Source: Fibrobacter sp.
GTDB lineage: Bacteria; Fibrobacterota; Fibrobacteria; Fibrobacterales; Fibrobacteraceae
Length of the DNA: 40,263 nucleotides
Direction: 5' to 3'
Assembly: GCA_024399015.1 (NCBI GenBank)
Contig: JAKSIC010000028.1
Span: 1-40,263, forward strand
Shown one piece after another: positions 25,691 to 32,219 of the stretch (position 1 is the first letter of the stretch; every line of letters starts with the position of its first letter). A program made the translations under genes and the position numbers. The notes under the pieces were generated by a model, which worked only from the letters and a program-made list of their open reading frames with translations, had not been told where the DNA came from and made no database searches.

Positions 25691-26098
25691 TTATACTTTT
25701 TTCAAGAAGTCTTCGTATTCGTAAATGTAATCTTCGGCTTCGTAATGTTCTGAAGCAAGAACCATGCACACAGCGCCAGAGGAGAAGTTCTCGATTTCAC
25801 GCCAAGTCATGGTTGGAATGTACAATCCCTTGTAGGAACGGTTCAACTGGAACTTCTGACGGGTTTTGCCGTTATCCAGAACCACATCAAAACTACCGCT
25901 GGCCGCAAAAATCAGTTGGCGAAGCTTACGATGGGCATGACCGCCACGAGTAGATCCTCCCGGAACATCGTAGAGGTAGTAAACTCGCTTGATATCGAAG
26001 GGGACCAGCTGGCCACCTTCAACAACGCTCAAGTTACCACGTTCATCATGGACGATGGGGATGTCAATCAGTTGCGGTTCGTTCCAATTCATGCCCAT
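25691..26098 (-). CDS. FdtA/QdtA-like dTDP-4-oxo-6-deoxyhexose 3,4-ketoisomerase
   Basis: A small (135 aa) cupin enzyme that moves the keto group of dTDP-4-oxo-6-deoxyglucose from C4 to C3, giving the substrate for a 3-aminotransferase. Seen: DERGNLSVVEGG, FDIKRVYYLYDVP, GGHAHRKLRQLI (catalytic His residues of the WxcM/FdtA family), YIPTMTWREIENFSSGAVCMVLAS and the C-terminal EAEDYIYEYEDF. FdtA (fucose-like product) and QdtA (quinovose-like product) cannot be told apart here. Two ATGs occur (26098 and 26092) with TAATTT just upstream, suggesting the second and a leaderless message. Confidence 0.88.
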   Translation of the reverse strand: MGMNWNEPQLIDIPIVHDERGNLSVVEGGQLVPFDIKRVYYLYDVPGGSTRGGHAHRKLRQLIFAASGSFDVVLDNGKTRQKFQLNRSYKGLYIPTMTWREIENFSSGAVCMVLASEHYEAEDYIYEYEDFLKKV

Positions 26099-26155
26099 AA
26101 ATTACAAAAAATCCGTAAAAAGCGGACCAAAGGTGCCGGTTCAACAGATAAAACG

Positions 26156-26185
26156 TTGAAAAAACTGTGGAAATTTCTATATATG
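26156..26185 (+). promoter_or_regulatory. rpsD promoter
   Basis: A -35 TTGAAA (26156-26161) and an overlapping -10 TATATA/TATATG (26178-26185), 16-18 bp apart, predict a start near 26190. This leaves a leader of about 73 nt. Confidence 0.6.
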
Positions 26186-26190
26186 GGTCA

Positions 26191-26263
26191 CAACTTAGCG
26201 TATGTCGTGTTAAGCTCTACCAACATACGTGTTAACCAAAGAGCTTCCTTTAACGAGGTTAAT
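26191..26263 (+). promoter_or_regulatory. Candidate ribosomal-protein leader (pseudoknot) of rpsD
   Basis: Stem 1 is CGTATGT (26199-26205) with ACATACG (26223-26229). Its loop holds AAGCTCT (26212-26218), perfectly complementary to AGAGCTT (26240-26246), giving an H-type pseudoknot with two 7-bp stems. A third pairing, TTAACC (26232-26237) with GGTTAA (26257-26262), covers the GAGG ribosome-binding site (26255-26258). S4 is a known autogenous regulator that binds a pseudoknot in E. coli, so autoregulation is a reasonable inference. Confidence 0.55.
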
Positions 26264-26869
26264 ATGTCCTCTTTCCGTGGACCTAAGGGCAAGGTTGCCC
26301 GTTCCTTGGACCTTGCTGTTTCTAACAAGACTCAGAAGGCTCTCGACCGTCGTCATTTTGCACCTGGTCAGCATGGCCAGAACCGCAAGAAGTCCGCTTC
26401 TGTGTACAAGCAGCAGCTCGTCGAAAAGCAGCGTCTTCGCTTCACCTACAACATTTCCGAAGCTCAGCTTGCTAAGGCTTATGCCGAAGCAAACCGTCGC
26501 GCCGGTTCTGCAGGTGACAACCTGATGATCTTGCTCGAAACCCGTCTGGACGCAGCAGTGCTCCGCATGGGCTTCGCTCGCACCATCTTCGCTGCTCGTC
26601 AGTACGTTGCACACGGTCACTTCATGGTGAACGGCGTACGCAGCTTCTCTCCGTCTCGTCAGCTCAAGGCTGGTGACGTGATTGCAGTTCGCGAACAGTC
26701 TAAGGAACACGTTCAGATCAAGGAAGCCCTGGCAGCAGGTGCAACCGTTCCTGAATATCTGACCGTTGATGCAGGCAAGATGGAAGGCTCTCTCGTGAAG
26801 CTCCCGCTCCGCGACCAGATCCCCGTTCAGCTGCAGGAACAGCTGGTTGTGGAATACTACTCTCGCTAG
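26264..26869 (+). CDS. rpsD: 30S ribosomal protein S4
   Basis: A primary 16S rRNA-binding protein that nucleates small-subunit assembly. 201 aa. Seen: N-terminal RGPKGKVARS, RRHFAPGQHGQNRKK, and the S4 RNA-binding domain (LETRLDAAVLRMGFARTIFAARQYVAHGHFMVNG, about residues 93-126). No zinc-binding Cys cluster, so it is the Cys-minus form. The frame is open 116 codons upstream, but ATG 26264 with GAGG 5 nt upstream matches the family N-terminus. It is monocistronic here, not in the usual rpsM-rpsK-rpsD-rpoA cluster, and has its own promoter, leader and terminator. Confidence 0.96.
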   Translation: MSSFRGPKGKVARSLDLAVSNKTQKALDRRHFAPGQHGQNRKKSASVYKQQLVEKQRLRFTYNISEAQLAKAYAEANRRAGSAGDNLMILLETRLDAAVLRMGFARTIFAARQYVAHGHFMVNGVRSFSPSRQLKAGDVIAVREQSKEHVQIKEALAAGATVPEYLTVDAGKMEGSLVKLPLRDQIPVQLQEQLVVEYYSR

Positions 26870-26905
26870 TCGAAGAGTTCTTCCAACGACAACTGGAACA
26901 TTTGG

Positions 26906-26937
26906 AACACTCGCAGAAATGCGAGTGTTTCTTTTTT
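26906..26937 (+). terminator. Terminator of rpsD
   Basis: A 10-bp stem (AACACTCGCA, GAAA tetraloop, TGCGAGTGTT; 26906-26929) followed by TCTTTTTT. Confidence 0.92.
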
Positions 26938-26949
26938 ATTCCGCCCACC

Positions 26950-27462
26950 ATTCCGCCTTTACAGAAAAGCCCCCGGCTCCAGCTTTTTAACGAGAATCAC
27001 GACACCAACCGCATCTACAGCCAGCTGAAAAACAAACAGGACAATTTCGTTCAGCATCTGCTGTTCTACACATTGCCGGGTGTTCCCACAATATATTACG
27101 GCGAAGAATTTGGTTTGGATGCAACAAAGGGTGGTTGCGACGACTGGAATTTGCGACCGTCTTTGGACCTTGCAAAATTCGCAAACCAAATTCCCGCAGG
27201 CCAAGAAAATCTTCTTTCAGAAATACGCCATCTTGCTAGCGTTCGCCTAGATTGCGATGCCTTGCGCGAAGGCGGCTACCAGCAAGAATTTGTACACTCC
27301 CAGCAATTTGCATTTTGGCGAACCCACCAAAATGGCGACGCTTTGGTTCTTATAAATCAACAGGACCTTCTTTCCAACGAATTCATCAAAATCAACAACA
27401 GCAAAATCACCGTCTTAATCCCGCCTAAGTGGGGCCGCATCCTTGTACCTAGCGGTATATAA
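26950..27462 (+). pseudogene. C-terminal fragment of a GH13 alpha-amylase-family enzyme
   Basis: The encoded segment from about 26970 reads like the last third of a GH13 catalytic domain: LFNENHDTNR (conserved region IV, with the NHD transition-state residues), then HLLFYTLPGVPTIYYGEEFG, ending in a beta-rich C-terminal domain (FWRTHQNGDALVLINQ). The first two thirds, including the catalytic Asp and Glu regions, are missing. The fragment starts directly after the rpsD terminator, with no start signals of its own. It is most likely a deletion relic beside another broken gene. Confidence 0.75.
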
Positions 27463-27464
27463 AG

Positions 27465-27476
27465 TATATTTGAATC
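27465..27476 (+). promoter_or_regulatory. -10 hexamer 6 nt before the tetR ATG
   Basis: TATATT (27465-27470) is followed by six bases and then ATG at 27477, with no Shine-Dalgarno. The start signal is intact although the gene is not. Confidence 0.4.
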
Positions 27477-27925
27477 ATGAGCACCAAGGAAGTTTTATTA
27501 CAGCAGGCATTGATCCTCTTCCGTAAGGAAGGCTACGACGCTACCGGCGTGCAGAAAGTCGCCGACGCCGCAGGTGTAGGCAAACCTACGCTGTACCATT
27601 ACTTCGGAAACAAGCGGGGTCTTTTAAACGCACTGCTCACCGCCCATCTGGAAAACTTCTGGAAGGACTTTGAAACCGCTGCGACCTACAATCACGACAT
27701 CGTCAAAACTCTGGAACAGGTCGCCCGCGTCTACTTTGAATTCGCCAAGAAGAATCAGGAATTTTACGGCTGGTTCATGAGCATGGCCGCCACGAACGCT
27801 ACGCCTACACATTCCTGGGCATTATCAACGCTAGCATCCAGGCCTATTTCATGGGCCTCATAAAACTAAATGACAGGGACGTCTACGACACCTGCCATCA
27901 ATTTATGCACGGAATTTTCTCGTAG
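27477..27925 (+). pseudogene. TetR-family regulator, internally deleted and frameshifted
   Basis: The N-terminal helix-turn-helix is complete (LFRKEGYDATGVQKVADAAGVGKPTLYHYFGNKRGLL, residues about 14-49). After FYGWFMSMA (about 27790) the original frame turns to non-family sequence and stops at 27863. The genuine C-terminus (HERYAYTFLGIINASIQ, then HQFMHGIFS) continues in another frame to a TAG at 27923-27925. The joined product is about 149 aa against about 190 for the family, so roughly 35-40 residues were lost at the junction, probably by one deletion not divisible by three. The short motif TGAGCATGG at the junction might reflect microhomology. A sequencing error alone would not explain the missing residues. 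Confidence 0.75.
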
Positions 27926-27978
27926 CCTTGCAGTTTTCCCTGAAAATTCATATTTTTCACCTGAATCAAGGAGCCAAT

Positions 27979-28566
27979 ATGAAGAAAGGTTTTTCTTTAA
28001 TTGAAATTATGGTGGTCGTTGTCATCATGGGTATTCTTGCCGCCGTGGGAGTTCCCAAACTTTTCGGTCAAATTGAAAATGCACGCATCGCAAACGACAT
28101 CCAATCATTAAATGCGGTTAAAACAGCGGTCGTTGCGGCGTCCGTAGATGATGCTTTTCAAAACGCATTCAGCAAAACCATTGAGAACAGCGAAAGAGTA
28201 TTCCGAATTCGTATGACTTGGGCCGTGGCTAACGCCAAGAATTATGAATTTCAAAATGCAATTGTAGAAGCAATTAAGTCCAACGCAGGTAGCAATTACG
28301 TAGAAGTAGGCACTCGTGCAGGGCAAGATAAAATTGCCATCTACGAAAGCAAACTCCTAAAGAAAAAAGAATTGGATATGATGGTTCTTGTAATGGAACA
28401 CAGCGGTCACTTTAAAATTTGTGTTCTGCCCACAAATTCTGCCGGTCGTGATAATCCTATAAATGTATTTACCTATCGCGGAAAACCTGTAGCTGCAGGC
28501 GACATTCCCGGCGAAAAGGATTCCTGGAATGGTGTAAAATTCAAGTACGTTCCTCTAGAAGACTAA
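27979..28566 (+). CDS. Type IV pilin-like protein (major or minor pseudopilin)
   Basis: 195 aa with a class III prepilin leader: short MKKG, cleavage before Phe, then FSLIEIMVVVVIMGILAAVGVPKL, with the conserved Glu at mature position 5 and the hydrophobic assembly helix. The remaining globular part has a single Cys (ICVLP) and no disulfide loop. It would be processed by PilD-type peptidase and assembled into a type IV pilus or type II secretion pseudopilus; no other pilus gene is present here. The ATG at 27979 has AAGGAG 5 nt upstream. Confidence 0.9.
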   Translation: MKKGFSLIEIMVVVVIMGILAAVGVPKLFGQIENARIANDIQSLNAVKTAVVAASVDDAFQNAFSKTIENSERVFRIRMTWAVANAKNYEFQNAIVEAIKSNAGSNYVEVGTRAGQDKIAIYESKLLKKKELDMMVLVMEHSGHFKICVLPTNSAGRDNPINVFTYRGKPVAAGDIPGEKDSWNGVKFKYVPLED

Positions 28567-28590
28567 GTCCCATCTCAAAATACTTTATAC

Positions 28591-28630
28591 AAAAAAGACG
28601 TCTTGAACAAATTCAAGACGTCTCTCTTTT
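28591..28630. terminator. Bidirectional terminator between the pilin and FISUMP genes
   Basis: A 12-bp perfect stem (28596-28607 with 28612-28623) with CAAA loop, A run to the left and T-rich sequence to the right. The two flanking genes converge on it. Confidence 0.9.
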
Positions 28631-28648
28631 TACACCAAACAAATTACT

Positions 28649-29794
28649 TTATTCGTCTTTCACACAGCGAACATAGCGACGGCGCATCTTGGGGAAGTCA
28701 TTACGATCAATCTGGGTCGGTTGAATGTAACGCGTATAGACATTGGTTGCTGTGGTATCGACGCTTTCTGTAGCACTCCAAACGTGCAAGCTTTCACCAA
28801 AATTTTTCCATCCCTCGTTACTATTATTTTCAAGAGAGTACTGGTACTTTCCGCCAGGAATAGCAGAAAAACCATAGTCATCTGTCATAGGATAATTGTC
28901 ATATCCTTTCCATGCCCCATTAGGATCACAGAGACTTTGGCCGGCGGTAGCAATGCCATTACTTGCGTCAACAAAGTCAAACAACGTTTGCCATTCCGCA
29001 TCGGAAGGAATATGCCAACCCTTGGGGCAAATTCCACGATTGTAGCTCGTATCACTAATAACACCATCCTTCAGCGCAGATTGTGTCTGATACTTTTCAT
29101 CAATACCCATAGCCGTAGCCCATGTGTACAGATTACCATAAATCTCACAATTCTCAGGCATGTCGTTAAAGCACCAGCTAGAATCGATTCCTGTGGTTGT
29201 ACGAAGATTTTCCGCCATCCACATCTGAGTACCAATGCCTACAGTCTTATAGGTGTATCCATCATATTCCACGGTACCTTCAACGCGATCATGTACCGCA
29301 GAAGAACTGGATTCCAATTTTTCGTCACTTGCGCTAGAGGAACCTGCGGACGTTTCTTCGCCATCATCCACCTTCGCAGAACTGCTGGACGATTTTAAAC
29401 GGGAAGCTTCGACTTCACTATCGACAACCCACTTCCAAGTATGGGACGTATCCTGGATACAAACGACTTTGCTATATCCATATTTAAGAATTTCATTTTC
29501 GTTATTTTCACCGCAACCCAACTCAAAAAAGGCTTCGTTCTTACTTGCTTCCTTCCAGGAATTATCGCCACGGCACACATAAGATGTATCCTTGGCATGG
29601 ATAACCGCATTATGCAAATGGTTGTCACATGCATCAACAAGTTCATTGCCGCCAAGACACGCTTGCATCTCGGTGTTATATCCGTCGCCATTGCAGATAT
29701 CGTCGTTTAGGTCTCCAGAACTAGAAGAAGAACAACCAAACAACGAGAAAGCAGCGGCAGTCGAAACAGTAATTTTAAAAAGAGTTTTTTTCAT
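28649..29794 (-). CDS. FISUMP-domain lipoprotein
   Basis: A 381-aa lipoprotein: signal sequence with lipobox FSLFGC and a Ser run after the lipidated Cys. An N-terminal domain with several Cys (ICNGDGYNTEMQACLGG, VDACDNHLHN) is followed by two poly-Ser linkers, then a C-terminal Fibrobacter succinogenes major paralogous domain. The latter shows YKTVGIGTQMWMAENLR, GNLYTWATAMG, GICPKGWHIPSDAEWQTL, GFSAIPGGKY and the terminal RYVRCVKD. These domains are very numerous in Fibrobacter surface proteins; their function is not established. The ATG at 29794 has AAGGAGA 7 nt upstream. This gene is the best single taxonomic marker in the window. Confidence 0.93.
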   Translation of the reverse strand: MKKTLFKITVSTAAAFSLFGCSSSSSGDLNDDICNGDGYNTEMQACLGGNELVDACDNHLHNAVIHAKDTSYVCRGDNSWKEASKNEAFFELGCGENNENEILKYGYSKVVCIQDTSHTWKWVVDSEVEASRLKSSSSSAKVDDGEETSAGSSSASDEKLESSSSAVHDRVEGTVEYDGYTYKTVGIGTQMWMAENLRTTTGIDSSWCFNDMPENCEIYGNLYTWATAMGIDEKYQTQSALKDGVISDTSYNRGICPKGWHIPSDAEWQTLFDFVDASNGIATAGQSLCDPNGAWKGYDNYPMTDDYGFSAIPGGKYQYSLENNSNEGWKNFGESLHVWSATESVDTTATNVYTRYIQPTQIDRNDFPKMRRRYVRCVKDE

Positions 29795-29864
29795 AAGAAA
29801 TCTCCTTATTTTCAAAGATATACTTGAAAAAGGCATTAATGCTATAGGCGAAATAATTTTTTAG

Positions 29865-29903
29865 CAAAAAAAAGGGCATTCCATATTACAACATGGAATG
29901 CTC
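29865..29903 (-). terminator. Terminator of the 57-aa small gene / alsS transcript
   Basis: Stem GCATTCCAT (29876-29884) with ATGGAATGC (29893-29901), followed on the minus strand by a run of eight T. Its position, 25 bp past the small ORF, supports that ORF being transcribed. Confidence 0.85.
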
Positions 29904-29928
29904 TTGTCTTTAGATGAGGCTAAAAAGG

Positions 29929-30102
29929 TTAAAACTCGCTTTGTTTCTGCTGCTTGACATCTACCTTACCGGCCGTTTTCAGATGGCGGTAAACTGCGGG
30001 ATGCCCTGCAATGCTATGGATGGAGAGGAGGTTGGATGTTTCGGATACGGACACGCCGCTGGTTTCCGATTGACCTGTGAAGAGATGGTTCATGTATCCC
30101 AT
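29929..30102 (-). CDS. Small 57-aa protein downstream of alsS
   Basis: A short ORF with a good ribosome-binding site (AAGGA 8 nt before ATG 30102), 41 bp downstream of the acetolactate synthase stop and followed by a strong terminator. The product begins MGYMNHLFTGQSETSG and ends KVDVKQQKQSEF; it is Ser/His-rich, without a membrane segment or recognisable domain. It is probably cotranscribed with alsS. The position recalls a small regulatory subunit, but the sequence shows no ACT domain, so no function is proposed. Confidence 0.55.
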   Translation of the reverse strand: MGYMNHLFTGQSETSGVSVSETSNLLSIHSIAGHPAVYRHLKTAGKVDVKQQKQSEF

Positions 30103-30143
30103 TTGTTCGTTCCTTTTTTGCGTCGCGACTTACTGCGCGAGGC

Positions 30144-31784
30144 TTACACTTTTAAGTTTTTCAGTCGTTCAGACAGTTCCATGTTGGCGGAGTAATCCAC
30201 CGGGCACTCGATAATGCAGGGCACATCCTGTTCGAAGGCTTCCCGCAGGGTGGGCAGCAAATCTTCGGTACGTTCGATGCGGTAGCCCTTCAGGTGCATG
30301 GATTCTGCATACTTCACGAAATCCGGATTGGTGAATTCAATGGCGTAACTGTCGCCGTAGCGTTCTTCCTGCTTCCACTTGATGAGGCCGTAATTGCCAT
30401 CGGTAAACACCAGCGTTACGAAGGGAATCTTTTCGCGGTAAGCTGTTTCCAGTTCCTGGCTATTCATCATAAAGCCGCCGTCACCAGTAACTGCAAGCAC
30501 CTTCTTTTCGGGATTCAGGAGCTTTGCCGCAATGGCTCCCGGCACCGCAATTCCCATGGTGGCAAAACCGTTGGAAATAATGCAGGTGTTAGGATGGTAG
30601 CAGTGGTACTGTCGGGCAATCCACATCTTGTGCGCACCCACGTCCGAAAGGAGAATGTCGTCTTCGCCCATAACCAGGCGGATATCGTGAAGCACCTTCT
30701 GGGGCTTGGGCGGGAAGCTCTTATCCAAGTCATAGCGGGCATGGTCTGCGGCCATCTTTTCGCGGATGTACAAAGCCCATTCCGGATCCTTGGTGCTGGG
30801 GCAAAGCATGCTCAGCTTCTCCAGAGAAGCGGAAATGTTTCCAATGACTTCTTCTTCGGGCTGGTAGAATTTATTGATGTGGTTGGGAGTTTCATCAATA
30901 TGGATGATTCTCTTGTCGCCGGTGGAATTCCACCTTGCGGGAGCGTACTCCACGACGTCGTAACCAATGGCAATCACCAAGTCGGACTGTTCCATGATGT
31001 AGTTCTGGTAATCCTTCTGGGGAATACCGATGCACCACATGGAATAAGTGTTGTCGCAGGGAATCACGCCCTTGGCCATCATGGTGCTGACCACAGGAAT
31101 CTTCGCCGTGGAAGCAAACTTCGTGAGAGCGTCGGACGCTCCGTTACGAACTGCGGAATGGCCTGCAAGAATCACAGGACGCTTGGCTTCGGAAATCATG
31201 GCAGCCACCGACTTCAAAACATCATCGCTAGCATACACCACATTTTCGCGATGGTGCTTCAGCGGAGTCTGAGCCACTTCCCCAGCTACTTCCATGGCGG
31301 CAATGTTGCAAGGCAAGTCGATATGGCAAGCACCAGGCTTTTCCATTTCTGCATACTTGAAAACAATACGGACAATTTCATTCACCGTATCCGGGCGGAC
31401 CACCTGCTTGCTGCGCTTGGTAATCGGCGTAAACATGTTCACCAGATCCAGGTACTGATGGCTAGTCAAGTGCATACGTTCCGTACCCACCTGGCCCGTA
31501 ATGGCAATAAGAGGCGCACCATCGGAATTGGCGTCGGCCACGCCTGTGACCAAGTTCGTAGCGCCTGGGCCAAGAGTGGAAAGGCAAACGCCGGCCTTGC
31601 CCGTAAGGCGGCCATAGACATCGGCCATAAAAGCGGCACCCTGCTCATGACGAACCGTAATAAAACGGATAGAGGAATTCTTGATGGCCTCCATCAACTC
31701 CAAGGTTTCTTCGCCAGGGATTCCAAAGATATACTTGACACCTTCATTTTCGAGGCAACGGATTAAAACTTCTGCGGTATTCAT
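30144..31784 (-). CDS. alsS: Acetolactate synthase, catabolic (AlsS-like) type
   Basis: A TPP enzyme condensing two pyruvates to 2-acetolactate and CO2. 546 aa with three TPP-family domains. Seen: GIPGEETLELMEAI; the catalytic Glu in VRHEQGAAFMADVYGRLTG; GVCLSTLGPGATNL; GQVGTERMHL; and the TPP/Mg-binding GDGGFMMNSQELETA leading to FTDGNYGLIKW. The overall pattern fits the FAD-independent catabolic enzyme rather than IlvB, and no small-subunit ilvN-like gene follows. The product could feed acetoin/butanediol or branched-chain synthesis. The ATG at 31784 lacks a clear ribosome-binding site, and a heptamer array begins 6 bp upstream. Confidence 0.88.
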   Translation of the reverse strand: MNTAEVLIRCLENEGVKYIFGIPGEETLELMEAIKNSSIRFITVRHEQGAAFMADVYGRLTGKAGVCLSTLGPGATNLVTGVADANSDGAPLIAITGQVGTERMHLTSHQYLDLVNMFTPITKRSKQVVRPDTVNEIVRIVFKYAEMEKPGACHIDLPCNIAAMEVAGEVAQTPLKHHRENVVYASDDVLKSVAAMISEAKRPVILAGHSAVRNGASDALTKFASTAKIPVVSTMMAKGVIPCDNTYSMWCIGIPQKDYQNYIMEQSDLVIAIGYDVVEYAPARWNSTGDKRIIHIDETPNHINKFYQPEEEVIGNISASLEKLSMLCPSTKDPEWALYIREKMAADHARYDLDKSFPPKPQKVLHDIRLVMGEDDILLSDVGAHKMWIARQYHCYHPNTCIISNGFATMGIAVPGAIAAKLLNPEKKVLAVTGDGGFMMNSQELETAYREKIPFVTLVFTDGNYGLIKWKQEERYGDSYAIEFTNPDFVKYAESMHLKGYRIERTEDLLPTLREAFEQDVPCIIECPVDYSANMELSERLKNLKV

Positions 31785-31789
31785 AGGAT

Positions 31790-31817
31790 AGTAGTCAGTG
31801 ATTAGTGGTTAGTGATT
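31790..31817. repeat. Heptamer tandem array, AGTGGTT type, upstream of alsS
   Basis: Four 7-bp units: AGTAGTC, AGTGATT, AGTGGTT, AGTGATT. Same family as at 1665 and 18396. Confidence 0.85.
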
Positions 31818-32170
31818 AGGAACGCGGGAGATGTACTCCTATTGCATTCCAAACCACCTCCATAGTTTTATGTTGGGACATTTGCAAAATGCGTGCCATA
31901 GCGGATAAAAAACGTCAAATTTATTCGAATCGTCCGTCTTTTACAAGAAATGAAATAAAAAATGTTGATTCTAGGACTTCTTAAACGAAGAAACCATATT
32001 TATCCAGCAACTTTTACAAACAATTTCTGTAATGTATCCAAAAAATGTATCTACAAAATTGTTACACGAAAATTACCAGAAATTGCATTCTAGATTTTTT
32101 CTCGTTACGATGTCCTAAAAACCTTTAATCCTACCTGTTGGAACAGCAAACCTATCCAACAATTAAAACA
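31818..32170. other. AT-rich divergent control region between alsS and urtA
   Basis: No gene is seen in the 435 bp between alsS and urtA. Besides the heptamer array and the sigma-54 promoter it holds: a direct repeat AATGTATC at 32031-32038 and 32045-32052; a 9-bp inverted repeat CAATTTCTG (32021-32029) with CAGAAATTG (32077-32085); and a 7-bp inverted repeat TGTTGGA (32136-32142) with TCCAACA (32155-32161), 10 bp upstream of the -24 element. The more distant repeats are candidate enhancer-binding-protein sites. Confidence 0.45.
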
Positions 32171-32187
32171 TTGGCATGGCTTTTGCA
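32171..32187 (+). promoter_or_regulatory. Sigma-54 (-24/-12) promoter of the urt-ure operon
   Basis: TTGGCATG, four bases, TTGCA: the GG and GC dinucleotides are exactly 10 bp apart, and only one base differs from the TTGGCACG-N4-TTGCA consensus. The predicted start is near 32198, about 22 nt before the urtA ATG, leaving room for the AAGGAG ribosome-binding site. Confidence 0.88.
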
Positions 32188-32219
32188 TTTGATAGGGCGA
32201 AACCAACAAGGAGACCCCT

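Noticed and set aside
25337-25769. Frames crossing the 25568-25690 element on both strands
   Set aside because: They combine antisense or shifted parts of neighbouring genes with the GC-rich repeat. There is no ribosome-binding site or domain.
25916-26263. An N-terminal extension of rpsD by 116 codons
   Set aside because: It overlaps fdtA and the rpsD promoter and leader; S4 family similarity begins at the ATG at 26264, which has a good ribosome-binding site.
27477-27863. An intact 128-aa TetR protein
   Set aside because: The last 20 residues are out of frame with the family C-terminus, which is visible in another frame down to 27925.
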